Of a stretch of 64,000 nt of DNA, positions 32,228 to 42,617 are shown in pieces. The notes beneath the pieces are model-generated. The model ran no database searches and was not told the DNA's origin. It saw only the letters and a list, made by a program, of their open reading frames with translations. Position 1 is the stretch's first letter, and the number at the start of each line of letters is the position of its first letter. The translations under genes and the position numbers were made by a program. Source of the DNA: Craspedostauros australis (Eukaryota > Bacillariophyta > Bacillariophyceae > Mastogloiales > Achnanthaceae); assembly GCA_026770025.1 (NCBI GenBank), contig JAMXDE010000003.1, positions 3,224,001 to 3,288,000 of the forward strand. Direction: 5' to 3'.

Positions 32228-35200
32228 TCATTCTTGGTTGTCAGGAAACCACTTGCGCAGCAATTCCGGCGACAAGGCCGGGCATTCCAAGCCTGTGCCC
32301 TTCAGCGCGTGAGTGAGGTTGCGGCTGTCGTAGTGCAACCAGGATGATGCTGTGAAGTACATTTCGAACGCCTCCCATCCGCTTTCAACGCGTTGGAAGA
32401 TGTCGCCGCCCTCTCGCGTCGCCTTTGCTGCCATGGAACGGACCCGGTTCATCCATTCGGTGGTCGTGACGGGTTCCAAATCGCCGTATCCAATCTCCTT
32501 CAGCCATTCCACGATCTGTGATAGCGGGACGGGCGCGGCGGAATTCTGCAGGTGCATGCGCTGTCCGATGGCGGTACCGGGCGCGTTCACCGTTACTTGA
32601 ACAACGGCCTTGGCCGCAAAGTCGACGGGGGTCATGTCGAGGAAGTATGCGGTGTCGGACGCAGTGGGGGCGCACTTCAGTTGGATCATGGCCTTCAGGA
32701 ACAGGTAGTTGAAGTCGTCTGGGTTCTGGGCACCTGTGGAGACCGACCCTGCCATGTTGCCTGGTCGCAGGATGGAGATGGGCAATCCACGGGCTTCCGC
32801 GATGGAGCACATGCGCTCGGCGACCCACTTGGTCATGGAGTACCCCTCGTCCAAATGCTCGTGGTGCTCCTGTTGGAAGATGGAGGATCCTGCCACATCC
32901 TCCTTGCACAGCACGATGCTACCATCGCCGACAGCGCCAGAATCAGCATCAGCGCTGGTCTTGTAGGCATCTCTATCGACGGGGAAGATGCCGTTGGTGG
33001 AGATGTAGTGCACAGGCTTCACCTTGGTCTTGATGAGTCCGTTGGTGGTGGCCAATCGAAGGATCTCCTGAGTGCCGAGCACGTTGGACTGCTTCAGTGA
33101 CTGATACGGCTTGACGAGGTTGACCTCGGCACCGCAGTGGATGATGGAGTCCGCCTCCAACGCCAACGACTTGAACTGCGCAGCATCCAATCCCAGCAAC
33201 GGTCGGGAGAGATCTCCGGCGATGGCGATGAGCTTTGCGGAAAGGGCATTGAGGACGGCGTCTTCATCAGTGTTGAGAGCTTCATCGTCCGAAAATAGCT
33301 GTTCGACGATCTCGTCCAGCAGAGAGTATCGCTTCAAGTTCTTCACGATACGTTCGAAGGCTGCATCATCGTCCGAGGCACGCGCTAAGCAAATGACGAC
33401 GACGTTAGCCCTGAGCAGCTCGGCCAAGATGTGGACTCCCAAGTATCCGGTGGCGCCTGTCAGGAAGGTGACCTGCGGTTTCATGAGCAAGTCTTCCATT
33501 CGGAATCGCGATAGAGCATGTCCCTTGCGCGTGGCGAACGGGTAGATCGAAGGGTCGAGCGACTGCGCTTCTGCCTCCAAATCGACCTGAGGTGTCTTGC
33601 TGGCTGCTGCTGCTACTGCCTTCGTGGAGTCGCCACAACTGGCGCCAAGCCGCTCCTCGAGGATGCCAGCGAGATCACGTGCTGCTGGATACTGCATGAC
33701 ATCCACGATGTTGATTACCTTCGTTGGTGTGCTACTCGCAGCGCCGTTGCTGCCATCTGTTCGCTTCGCGTTGTTCTTGTGCACGTGCTCGTTGAGAAGT
33801 TGAACAAGACGGGTGGCCAAGAGGGAATGGCCACCGACGTCAAAGAAGGAATCGGTGATGGACAATTCCTCCACCGGCATCTCGACCAGCTTGGAGAATG
33901 CTGCAAGCACCATGGCTTCCATATCTGTGGCTGGGGCATTGTTCTTTCTGCCAGCGGATGCTCCGGTTGTTCCTGAGGCATCTCCGCCAGCCTGCGCCAA
34001 TGCATCAGCGATGTTCACATCATCCGGTTGGCTGACCGAAAATGCACGCAGGCGAGGCGCGGTTTCATGATTGGGCAGCTTCTTGCGATCAAGCTTGCCC
34101 GCCGCCGAGGCATTGACAGGAAGGGCGTCGATGACGCAAAAGGTGGAGGGGATGGCATAGGGAGGGAGATGGTCCTTGAGGAAGGTGCGGACGGAGCTGG
34201 CCGATGGCGCGTCGTCCCAATGGGCAGGCACGACGTAGGCCACAAGCTTCTTGTCGGTGCCCTCCGCGCCCACAGCGAGGACGACGGCACTGCACAGCTT
34301 GGGGTGTTTGGCGAGCGCGGCTTCCACGGCACCCAGGACGACCGAGTATCCTCGGATCTTGACCATGAAGTCGCAACGACCGAGGATTTCCAAGTCCCCA
34401 GTGGGAAGCAATCGGCCCAGATCGCCGGTGCGGTAAAGGCGCGGATACTTGTCGCTGAAGGGGTTGGGCACGAATCGTTCCTTGGTCTTCTCTGGAAGGT
34501 GCAGGTACCCACGCCCCACCACGGGACCTCCGACGTAGACTTCGCCCCTGTTGCCTTCCGAGACAAGCTTCAGCTCCTTGTGTCCGGATTCGTCGCCTGC
34601 CGCCGCAGCATCCTGATTTTCGACATCCACGATGTAAAATTGCACACCTGGAATCTTCGGGCCACAGGTGGCATACTTTTGATTGACTTTAAGATCACGC
34701 TTGAGATCCCCGATGGAGACGTCGTGACACTCAGAGATGGAGTAGAGGTTCAGAAACTCCACGTGCGGCAGCAGATTGGAAAAGGCGCATGCCAATTCTG
34801 TGGTGACGACTTCGCCGCACAACCAGAGGTAGCGCAAATTGCGAAGGCGATTTTGCACTTCGGCTGGTTCGATGGTGTCCATGATGAGCTGAAGCAAGGA
34901 TGGCGTGAAGAGAATTCGGGTGATGCCCTGATCCTGCACGAAGTTGGTGACGGCCTCCGGATCGAAGATGGTGGTGTCTGGGATGATGACGCAGGCGGCA
35001 CCTTGGCACAGTGGACGGTACAGCTCCCAGACGAAGAAGACACCAGCTCCCACGCGGTCCTCCACGACGCCTTCGTTATTCGAGTCGTCGTCTGATGTGG
35101 GGTTTGATGATGCTGACCGTCGATGGTATGGATAACGGGAGAATCGATCGCAGTACGAATGCACCGCGCTGCGATGGGTTTGGCAAATTCCCTTTGGCGT

Positions 35201-35971
35201 TCCCGTTGTGCCGGAGCTCATGACGCAGAATGCCAGGCTGTCCGCATTGGGACGCGGTTGCAATCCGTCTTGCGGAAATGCTCGGTCAGGGTCGCTGCCG
35301 TCATTGTCCATCGCCTTCTCCAGCAAGGATGGCAATTCCGATCGATCGAGCAGATGGTGCGGGTGCTGATCCACACGTGTCTGGTAGGTGGAGCCGGTGA
35401 TGACGAGGTTGGCCTTGGTCTGGTTCATGGCACGCTCCAGCAGCTGCTTGGGATACACCAGCTCCAGCGGCATGTAGGCACCGCCCGCCTTGAGGATGGA
35501 AACGTACGCGATGACGTACTCGACACTGCGGGGCAGGAGGATGCCAACCACGGAGTCGGGGCGAACGTGGAAGTCGCGATGCAAGGTGACGGCCAGGTCG
35601 TTGGTGATGAGGTCCAGCTCCCTGTACGTGAGTTCGACGTCTCCATCTACGACGGCCGTGGCATCGGAAGTGCGCTTCGCCTGCTCCATGAACAGATCCT
35701 GAAGGCAGACGTTGTCCACATCGCGACCTTCCAGGATGTTGGCGATGACCGTGGGTCGAGCATCGACAGTCACCGACGAGTTGACGATGCAGAATTCGGC
35801 GTCTGCGTCTGCGTCTGCGTCCGCCTCCGTATCAGAGTCCGATTCCGCGTCCGCGCTGGGCTTTGGGGGCTGTTGGGCTCCTGCTGCTCCATCCTTCGCG
35901 TGAAGGATGGGATTGACCGTGGCATTCGCAATGCCTTCGACTTCGCAAGTCTTGGTTGCGTTTACCGTCAT
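32228..35971 (-). CDS. adenylation-carrier-reductase enzyme (aminoadipate-reductase/CAR-like)
   Basis: A single-exon protein of 1247 residues; the start is the first ATG (35971), since the upstream open frame has none. Such enzymes activate a carboxylic acid with ATP, load it on a phosphopantetheine arm and release it by NAD(P)H reduction as an aldehyde or alcohol. The adenylation domain spans about 85-600: core motif SSGTTGTPKG near 250, then YRTGDLGRLLPTGDLE and the hinge segment KIRGYSVVLGAVEAAL. The carrier motif FFDVGGHSLLATRL near 705 has the serine that receives the arm. The reductase starts with the Rossmann motif TFLTGATGYLG near 832, and YSMTKWVAERM near 1040 gives the catalytic Tyr-x3-Lys; ILRPGNMAG follows. 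The order matches fungal Lys2 and carboxylic acid reductases. An Asp-Ala repeat lies near residue 45. Diatoms are thought to make lysine by the diaminopimelate route, so the substrate is probably not aminoadipate. Confidence 0.9.
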   Translation of the reverse strand: MTVNATKTCEVEGIANATVNPILHAKDGAAGAQQPPKPSADAESDSDTEADADADADAEFCIVNSSVTVDARPTVIANILEGRDVDNVCLQDLFMEQAKRTSDATAVVDGDVELTYRELDLITNDLAVTLHRDFHVRPDSVVGILLPRSVEYVIAYVSILKAGGAYMPLELVYPKQLLERAMNQTKANLVITGSTYQTRVDQHPHHLLDRSELPSLLEKAMDNDGSDPDRAFPQDGLQPRPNADSLAFCVMSSGTTGTPKGICQTHRSAVHSYCDRFSRYPYHRRSASSNPTSDDDSNNEGVVEDRVGAGVFFVWELYRPLCQGAACVIIPDTTIFDPEAVTNFVQDQGITRILFTPSLLQLIMDTIEPAEVQNRLRNLRYLWLCGEVVTTELACAFSNLLPHVEFLNLYSISECHDVSIGDLKRDLKVNQKYATCGPKIPGVQFYIVDVENQDAAAAGDESGHKELKLVSEGNRGEVYVGGPVVGRGYLHLPEKTKERFVPNPFSDKYPRLYRTGDLGRLLPTGDLEILGRCDFMVKIRGYSVVLGAVEAALAKHPKLCSAVVLAVGAEGTDKKLVAYVVPAHWDDAPSASSVRTFLKDHLPPYAIPSTFCVIDALPVNASAAGKLDRKKLPNHETAPRLRAFSVSQPDDVNIADALAQAGGDASGTTGASAGRKNNAPATDMEAMVLAAFSKLVEMPVEELSITDSFFDVGGHSLLATRLVQLLNEHVHKNNAKRTDGSNGAASSTPTKVINIVDVMQYPAARDLAGILEERLGASCGDSTKAVAAAASKTPQVDLEAEAQSLDPSIYPFATRKGHALSRFRMEDLLMKPQVTFLTGATGYLGVHILAELLRANVVVICLARASDDDAAFERIVKNLKRYSLLDEIVEQLFSDDEALNTDEDAVLNALSAKLIAIAGDLSRPLLGLDAAQFKSLALEADSIIHCGAEVNLVKPYQSLKQSNVLGTQEILRLATTNGLIKTKVKPVHYISTNGIFPVDRDAYKTSADADSGAVGDGSIVLCKEDVAGSSIFQQEHHEHLDEGYSMTKWVAERMCSIAEARGLPISILRPGNMAGSVSTGAQNPDDFNYLFLKAMIQLKCAPTASDTAYFLDMTPVDFAAKAVVQVTVNAPGTAIGQRMHLQNSAAPVPLSQIVEWLKEIGYGDLEPVTTTEWMNRVRSMAAKATREGGDIFQRVESGWEAFEMYFTASSWLHYDSRNLTHALKGTGLECPALSPELLRKWFPDNQE

Positions 35972-36745
35972 CTTGCGTCTGTTCTTCTTGTTGCTACTGG
36001 CTATGCGGTCACTCTGTTTGCTTTGTTGTCTTTTTGCTTGTTTCAATTGTGTTGATTGTGTCGATTGTTGGATTGTTGGATTGTGACCCTGCCTGCTTTT
36101 TCTTCGCCTCTCACCTCTCTCTCACCTCTCACCTCTCTCTCTCTCACCTCTCTGACTCTCATGAAATTGCACACGAACCACTGGCGTTGCAGGAACGTGC
36201 TCCATTCGTTCCTTGGTTTTGGGTGCGTTGTGTTGCGGTGGTGGTTTTTCGAAACGAAAGCGTTCGCTCATCTCGGTGTTGCACTCATCTCTTCCTAGCG
36301 TTAGTGCAAGATACAGCGAAAAACTGAACTCTGTTACGTCAAGAGAACACCGAATTTCGTCCAACGACAAGGGAGAGCAGGAACAATCGCATTGTTGTTT
36401 CGTGAGTAAAACAAACATGACTCAAGGGACCACACAACAGAAACACAAAGCTGCCTCACAAAACGTGTTGGCCGCTGTCGTCATCCACGGTTCGACCAAC
36501 GTGGAACTTCCACAGCCTCCGAGGATCCAATGACCACAAGGAGGAAAGGTGAGACCTGCCGAAACCGCTGCACCCTCATGGGCTCTTGACCTGTCGACAG
36601 AGAGGCATGCTACATACCATTATGATAATGTATAGTAGAGTACCATTATCAGAGTCCTCCAGTGCGCTATGGTAAACTCGTAAGCATGATGGGGTTCTAA
36701 TCTATTACGCGCTCTCGTTCTCGTTCTCACCCTCATCGCTTTTGC
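35972..36745. promoter_or_regulatory. intergenic region upstream of the reductase gene
   Basis: About 770 bases with the reductase promoter and 5' UTR on its left and the 3' UTR of the XRN gene on its right. CT-rich CTCACCT repeats occupy about 36105-36155. Near 36608-36655 is an AT-rich stretch containing ATGGTA-like words. No gene is seen. Confidence 0.45.
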
Positions 36746-39700
36746 TTACGCAGTTTTCTCTTGCTTCACTAAACGCAACAGCTCGCGCAATGAGACTGTG
36801 CGCCATTGTGGGCCCACCATGTCTTCCAGCGCCCTGGTTGCCAGAAAATGGTGCAAATACTTTCGGCTTTGGGAACTCGCTTTGCGCCCTCCCACGTACG
36901 TTATCGTGCGGTTGTTCATGGTGGTTGTCAGCCTGGTTTGTTCCATGTCGTCCTCTCCCACGCTCTCCACGACCCACTGGACTTCGATGCCGTCGATGCA
37001 GGTCATCGCATCCAGGCAGTACCGCGGGGTTTGCTTTTCGACGGATAGTTGCGGTTGGGGGACGGAGCTGGTGTCGATGCGCACGTCTCCATTCGGTGCC
37101 TTGGTCGTTCCAATCGGCGTTCGTTTGGGCGGCTTCTTCACGTCCCCATCATGTTTGCCAGATCCAGCAGCATCGTTGCTGATGCTGCTAGTGCTGCTGT
37201 CGCCCTTCGTCCCTTCACAGTTGCTGTCGCTTTGGCCATTGACATCACTCTTCGCGCTGCTCTTCATTGTCTTGTCGTTTTGCTTTTTCAGGATTGCCTT
37301 CATCTCAGAGAAGTTCATGTCATCCCACGATGTCGAAGTCGATCGCAGCAGATCGTCCAAAGCCACCCCCGCAAGATGTTGCTTCAATAGTTGCCGAGCC
37401 CCGTGCTTGGAGCTGCGATCCTGCTGCCATTGCATCGATGTACCATTCATGGCTTCAATGTTCAGGACTACCGCCTCGAACTCTTCCGGGGCAAGGGAGG
37501 CAAAGGCGCTGGGAGATGGAGATTGGTACTTCCACGACATGGAAGCGATCAAGTCGATGGCTTCGAGCTGTTGCAGGCACGCCAAAGCAGTGAGTCCGTC
37601 CACGCTTTGCAGAGCTCTTTCAGCTGGTATTTGGTATCCGAAATCCTCCATGCGCTGCAGCAGGTTGCTTTGTGCGTTCGAAACCATCTCCTTCTTCGGT
37701 GGCTTCTTTGGCGTCTCCTCTTTGGGTTGTGTCGACCACACAGCTGGAGAACTGGTACGTTCGTCAGTGTTGCCCCCAAAGGCTGTTGCATACTTGACTT
37801 CGAGCGGATCGGTGTTCTCCAAGGCAGGATTATCGAGCTCGGAGTGTCGCACTTCGTGTTTGGATTGGCGGCCCTCATTGCGTCGCGCGCTGCGTATTAA
37901 TTTGGACGCAGCAGTCTCCTCTTCCGTTGTCTCCCAGACAGACCGTCGGCGAGGATATTTGGTGATCTCTACCTGCTTGACTGTCATGAACGGGTTCTTT
38001 CTCAGGCGGGACACCTGCGGCGTGAAGCGTTTTGGAGGTCGGTACTGGTGTTTGACCCGTCGCGATGACCTTTCGAAGACTGTCCACGCTGTTTCCGTTG
38101 CTGTGATGCTCTGGGTTGTACCATCACTGCCTCCGTCGTCATCGCTGTCGCTTTCGGGGCTGCTGTCGCTGCCATCCTCAGATGCATCCTTGGCCCATTT
38201 CTGCCCTTCTGCTTCCACCAATTCTCGGAATTGTTGCAAATCGAAACAATTGTCCACAGGGTCCACGCACGCGCCGTAAATGTCTTCCACGCGACTCGAT
38301 GGGATTGATCGATACGGTTCCGGCGCCAAATGCTGGCGCTCCGCCGGCAAAGCCGCCAAGCCCGCAATGCCAGCACTTGGAGGGGACCGGAAGGGTCCAT
38401 TCATGAGGCTGAGCCGTCCCACCTTGCGGTTGTTCTCTTTGGCATCCTTGAGGAAGCTGACTATCTTGTTGGGATGTGGTGCGTGACGCTTACCATAGTT
38501 GTACCCGAAATCGGCGCACACGCCGTCTTGATAGGTTTGCAAGTTCCAAAGCAAACCCAGCAGATAAGTATCCACCTTGCCTTCCACAGGGTGTTTGATT
38601 TCCCAATCGAATGCAGAAGTGGAGTCGTCCGTCGGAGGGCCATCGTCCTCGTTTTCGCGATCGTAGAGGCCAAGGCTGCTTACATATCCGACTCCCATGA
38701 TGTCCTCCAGCGCCATAATGGCCAACCTGTCCCGAGCCGTTCGGTACGTGGTGTCGCTCTCCATCTTGGCTTCGTATCGATAGAAGTCGCCAGAGTCTGG
38801 CTTGCCCAGAAGTAACTCCATGTGGAGGAAGTCATCTTCCTCGTCGTCGTCGTCGTCGTCTTCACTGACGTCACCTTCACCGTCTTCACCCAGCGCATAT
38901 TCCTGAAATGTACCATCGTCGTTGATATCAATGTCGGTGTCGATGTCAGTATCGATGACGCCGTCATCGCTGTCTCGTTGAAATACGGGGATTTCACCAT
39001 TCGTTGCGTTGTTTGGAATGTTAGAAGTAACAGTAGCAGTAGCAGAAGTGGGAGTGCCACCATCCTCATCGGAGTTCCCCTCTTTTCCCACTTCCTGACA
39101 CACGATGGGCCCCGGCAAGAATTCGGAATCTACGAAGGAGCTCAAATGCTGCAGTCCCAGGTTTTCCTTGTTGTTCAAGTGATGCTGTTCCTGAATCTCT
39201 GGGCCCGGCTCCATGACGCCACGTGCCACGGCTTGGAAAAAGGTGATGGCAAAATCCAGCTGGAATTCCAAGCTGTTCGGATCGACCAGGAATGGGCCAG
39301 GGTGGGTCTTGGGCAGTTCCCGCAGCACCTTGAAGTAGGCCTTCATGGCACGTTCGAAATTGCCGACACCATTCAGCTTGGGTAAGTAATCGTTGCCATT
39401 GAGCATGAGCAGGATGACGAGATCGGTGCGCACGTAGAGCAGTTGCTGTGTCGACAGCCACGGCAGCTGCGATGATAACGTGCGCGTCATCTCCCAGAGG
39501 CTGACGCAGGTGTACTTGCAGTCGATCTCGGGCAAGAGCACGAAGACATCGTGCGTGAATTTGGTCGGCACGACGAGACCCTCCAAGACCAAGTCGGAAT
39601 CGCCACCCAGCAGGGCGATGGTGCCTTTGGCCCGGTGCTGCGTGATCCAATCCAGCAGCTTGACTTCGCCTTCGCCTGCGATTCTGGAGGACGACACGTA

Positions 39701-40471
39701 CACCGCCACGTTGTGCTCTGCTAAGGGGCTTTTGCTGAATCGTTGCAATCGCTGCCATGTCCAATACAGCACCGCGTCCTCGGAGCGCTCCATGAAGTCG
39801 GTGCCCGGCGTCAAGCAGATGGTGCGCAGTTCACCCTGGTAGTTGCGCAGCTTCTTCTTGCGTCGTCCGGGGCTGAAGCGGTGTTGGAATTTGGGGAACT
39901 GATCAATTTTCCACTGCGATCGCTTGATGTTGCCGGACCGACGACGTCGCTGCGTGGCCAGCTTGGCGCAGGGTGGTGCGCCGTCCATGGCCAGGACCAA
40001 GGTCTTGGTGGGAGTCGTCGTGGCGATGCAATCGTCGAGCTCTCGCATGAGCGAGAGCAAGGCGTGATCGTCGGATTCGGAGCGACGCAGGCAAACGTGC
40101 AGAAATTGATTCATGTCGATGAGGACGTGATCAAACATCTGAGGCTTGGCGGGTTTCGCCCCCTTCCCCCGTGTCTTGGGCACTTTCACCATGGCCTGGG
40201 GAAATCGCGATTCGAACCAGCCGCGGAATCCGCGGATGCCCTGCAAGGCTGTCGAACTGTGAAACGTGCGTCGATGTGCCTGCTGCTGCTCTCTGTGCTG
40301 TCTATGCTGCCTATGCTGTCTATCCTCTCTGTGCTGTCTATGATGCAAGAAAGGAAGATTGCTGGAACGCGTGGCAAACGCCTGAACGACATTGCGTCTG
40401 CGGATGCCGCACCAGAACTGTGCCGATCCAAGCAGCAGGACGCTCATTCGGAGGATACCACTGGTGCGCAT
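36746..40471 (-). CDS. XRN-family 5'-3' exonuclease with plastid-type presequence
   Basis: A single-exon protein of 1241 residues; the start is the first ATG in the open frame (40471), with a second at 40447. XRN nucleases degrade RNA from a 5' monophosphate. Conserved family blocks are FRGWFESRFPQAMVKV (the usual N-terminus of XRN proteins, here at about residue 80), VLIDMNQFLH, MDGAPPCAKL, RIAGEGEVKLLDW, LLGGDSDLVLE and NGNDYLPKL. The Asp and Glu residues of the two-metal site are therefore all present. Before this core are about 80 extra residues: a hydrophobic SVLLLGSAQFW segment, then VVQAFATRSS, then a His/Gln/Arg-rich run made of 9-bp repeats. The signal-like part followed by VQA|FAT fits the ASAFAP bipartite presequence of diatom plastid proteins. 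The last 80 residues recall a degenerate dsRNA-binding domain. The middle is acidic and variable. Confidence 0.85.
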   Translation of the reverse strand: MRTSGILRMSVLLLGSAQFWCGIRRRNVVQAFATRSSNLPFLHHRQHREDRQHRQHRQHREQQQAHRRTFHSSTALQGIRGFRGWFESRFPQAMVKVPKTRGKGAKPAKPQMFDHVLIDMNQFLHVCLRRSESDDHALLSLMRELDDCIATTTPTKTLVLAMDGAPPCAKLATQRRRRSGNIKRSQWKIDQFPKFQHRFSPGRRKKKLRNYQGELRTICLTPGTDFMERSEDAVLYWTWQRLQRFSKSPLAEHNVAVYVSSSRIAGEGEVKLLDWITQHRAKGTIALLGGDSDLVLEGLVVPTKFTHDVFVLLPEIDCKYTCVSLWEMTRTLSSQLPWLSTQQLLYVRTDLVILLMLNGNDYLPKLNGVGNFERAMKAYFKVLRELPKTHPGPFLVDPNSLEFQLDFAITFFQAVARGVMEPGPEIQEQHHLNNKENLGLQHLSSFVDSEFLPGPIVCQEVGKEGNSDEDGGTPTSATATVTSNIPNNATNGEIPVFQRDSDDGVIDTDIDTDIDINDDGTFQEYALGEDGEGDVSEDDDDDDEEDDFLHMELLLGKPDSGDFYRYEAKMESDTTYRTARDRLAIMALEDIMGVGYVSSLGLYDRENEDDGPPTDDSTSAFDWEIKHPVEGKVDTYLLGLLWNLQTYQDGVCADFGYNYGKRHAPHPNKIVSFLKDAKENNRKVGRLSLMNGPFRSPPSAGIAGLAALPAERQHLAPEPYRSIPSSRVEDIYGACVDPVDNCFDLQQFRELVEAEGQKWAKDASEDGSDSSPESDSDDDGGSDGTTQSITATETAWTVFERSSRRVKHQYRPPKRFTPQVSRLRKNPFMTVKQVEITKYPRRRSVWETTEEETAASKLIRSARRNEGRQSKHEVRHSELDNPALENTDPLEVKYATAFGGNTDERTSSPAVWSTQPKEETPKKPPKKEMVSNAQSNLLQRMEDFGYQIPAERALQSVDGLTALACLQQLEAIDLIASMSWKYQSPSPSAFASLAPEEFEAVVLNIEAMNGTSMQWQQDRSSKHGARQLLKQHLAGVALDDLLRSTSTSWDDMNFSEMKAILKKQNDKTMKSSAKSDVNGQSDSNCEGTKGDSSTSSISNDAAGSGKHDGDVKKPPKRTPIGTTKAPNGDVRIDTSSVPQPQLSVEKQTPRYCLDAMTCIDGIEVQWVVESVGEDDMEQTRLTTTMNNRTITYVGGRKASSQSRKYLHHFLATRALEDMVGPQWRTVSLRELLRLVKQEKTA
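40296..40341. repeat. 9-bp minisatellite in the XRN presequence
   Basis: Near-identical 9-bp units (TGCTGTCTA, TGCTGCCTA, TGCTGTCTA and variants) run in frame and encode Arg-Gln-His repeats on the minus strand. Confidence 0.85.
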
Positions 40472-41243
40472 TCTGCGTATCAAACAGCTGTGCTCTGGTT
40501 GCGTCTGATGGTGCGTCTTCTGCTTTCGCTTGTGTCTGTGTTTGTGATTGTGTTAGTCTGCTACGTATGGTACTAAGATGTACGGGAGCCTTCCATCGAT
40601 AGTTGGTTTGCAATTCGCAATCAGTCGCAGTGGCTTGTCTTGGCACGCAAGTGCGATGTATGGGTGCTCTGGGTGACAACGAGCCAAGAAGGCCGGGCGC
40701 GGGTAATTGGAACTTCGTGGTCGGAACAAGATGATGTGCGGGTGACTGGGAATCCAGAGAGGAGAGAAGCAGAACCAGATGTCATCCATCCTGTTTGTTC
40801 TCCAAGATGCCGATCTGTTGTGGCAACCTTTCTTTTCGTGGTGGTCATTCTCTTCATGGAAATGGTACCACATATGCGGTATGTAAAACTCTATGTACTA
40901 TTCAATATGCTTGCAAATTACGATATCAATGGTGGTATCTTGGTGCCTTTTGTATGGTATCTTCGTTGAATCTGCATCCACTTCACTCCATCCAAACCAG
41001 ACTTGGCGCAAAGCGCCGCGGTGCTGTTGGGGGCGCCGAGCAACATCATGACATACAGGCCATGAAGCAGTCGTATAGAGCATGTACCATACCAGAATAC
41101 ATGGGAGAGCAGAATGGTACGATTCATACTTATTTTGATTTGCTTTGCTTCGCTTGTCATGCCATGCAACTGTGCATACCATCACGCCATAATTGCATGC
41201 ATCGCATCGACAAGGCGCATCGACAAGGCGGCTGCCGAGGCGC
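40472..41243. other. intergenic region between tandem minus-strand genes
   Basis: About 770 bases with the XRN promoter on the left and the eRF1 3' UTR on the right. It contains GTATGGTAC at 40565-40573 and its reverse at 41084-41092. No coding signal is seen. Confidence 0.5.
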
Positions 41244-42617
41244 TTAGAATCCGTAATCGCCATCATCAAAACCATAGTCATCGACCTCCTCATCATCATC
41301 GTCATCGCCGTCATCCAGCAAAGCTGCCTCCTCGAAGGAATTAAGCTCGGCAAAGTCGACCTTCCATCGCAGGATGCCGCCGATGCCACCGAATCCCTTG
41401 ACGAACTGCGTTCCCTCGCTCGATCGGTCCGTGACGAATTCCAGATTGCAACCGAAGTTCTTGTAGTTGTTGGCCATCCATTCCACCATGGGTTCCTTCT
41501 CGCCGATGTCCAGCTCGACGCCGTTCTCGTCCTTGAAGTTGGCGGCGTCCTGCTCCTGGGAGGGGTTGAGATGCACGACGCGTTCCTCGCCCGTGCTGCT
41601 GTTGCGCAGGACGTACCGTTGGATGTCGAGGTTGTCCCATACTATCAGGTCCTCGACGGCACCGAGGTCCAGCGCCTTGAGGGTGTCGTCGACCATGAAG
41701 CAGTACTTGCCAGTGTCCTGCGAGATTTCGTCCATGTACTTTTGCAGCAGCTTCTTCTCCTTCATGAGCTTGACCTGGCTGAGCGAGTCGGCGCTGAGCT
41801 CGATGGCCTGGTTGAAGCCGTTGAGGCCGCCGTAGCTGACGTCGACCATCTTGACGACGATCTTGGCCAGCCTCTGATCGAAGAGGTCGGAGCGCATGAG
41901 CTCTGATTTGAAGTCGGCGGAACCGGCCAGCACGATGCCTTGGACGTTTGGTTTCTGGCCGTCGGGGACGAAGAGCTGCGTGGCCATCTCGGCGACCTTG
42001 CGGACGTAGTTGTGGCGCTTCTCGAGACGGAGACGCGCGAAACGCAGGGCGGACTGACCTCCGCGGCCGTGCTTCTTGGGCAGATCGACGCTGAACTTGT
42101 GCAGGACCTCGCGGTTGGATCCCTGGACGGTGCCGTAGAGACTGCCGTTACCGTCCATGATGATGAAGCCGAAGGCCTCGTCGTCCATGAGGAGCTCGTT
42201 GAGGTCCTCGGTGTGGAACTTGTTGTCGCAGAGGTAGAGGGAGGTGTTGATGGGCTTGAAGGGTTCGAAGTCGATGTTGACCTTGCGCTCCTTGCCGTCC
42301 TCCGTGACGACGGTTCCGCAGTAGATGACGAGGCCGTTCTTGGGGCACTTGGCGTAGAGCTTGAGGCGCTGCTGCGTGGATGTGATGGCGCTGAGCACGG
42401 AGAGGCGGTTGACGCGAGACTTGATGTTGGAGGCCGTTCCGTACTCGTCCGAAAGCATCTTGTTGACGCGGCTGATCTGATCGCCCGGAGGGATGATGAG
42501 CGAGATCATGGAGGTTCCGTTTCCGCGGGCAGCCTCCAGGTTCTTGATCAATTTCTTGACCTTGAACATCTCGATCTGCCTGTCGAGCTCCTCTTCTGTC
42601 TGTTCCTTGCCACCCAT
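41244..42617 (-). CDS. ETF1: eukaryotic peptide chain release factor 1 (eRF1)
   Basis: A single-exon protein of 457 residues. eRF1 reads all three stop codons in the ribosomal A site and triggers release of the finished peptide with eRF3. All hallmark motifs are intact: TASNIKS and YLCDNKF in the codon-reading domain, and [14 protein letters not shown] with the GGQ loop that reaches the peptidyl-transferase centre. The C-terminal domain that binds eRF3 is complete, ending in a strongly acidic tail ([20 protein letters not shown]). Intact NIKS and YxCxxxF motifs agree with the standard genetic code, in line with TAA, TAG and TGA all serving as stops in this window. Length is as expected for the family. 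Confidence 0.98.
   Translation of the reverse strand: MGGKEQTEEELDRQIEMFKVKKLIKNLEAARGNGTSMISLIIPPGDQISRVNKMLSDEYGTASNIKSRVNRLSVLSAITSTQQRLKLYAKCPKNGLVIYCGTVVTEDGKERKVNIDFEPFKPINTSLYLCDNKFHTEDLNELLMDDEAFGFIIMDGNGSLYGTVQGSNREVLHKFSVDLPKKHGRGGQSALRFARLRLEKRHNYVRKVAEMATQLFVPDGQKPNVQGIVLAGSADFKSELMRSDLFDQRLAKIVVKMVDVSYGGLNGFNQAIELSADSLSQVKLMKEKKLLQKYMDEISQDTGKYCFMVDDTLKALDLGAVEDLIVWDNLDIQRYVLRNSSTGEERVVHLNPSQEQDAANFKDENGVELDIGEKEPMVEWMANNYKNFGCNLEFVTDRSSEGTQFVKGFGGIGGILRWKVDFAELNSFEEAALLDDGDDDDDEEVDDYGFDDGDYGF

Noticed and set aside
34028-35095. 355-codon plus-strand frame
   Set aside because: Antisense of the adenylation domain of the reductase gene.
36798-38279. 493-codon open frame on the plus strand
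   Set aside because: Antisense of the XRN gene, with no recognisable motif.
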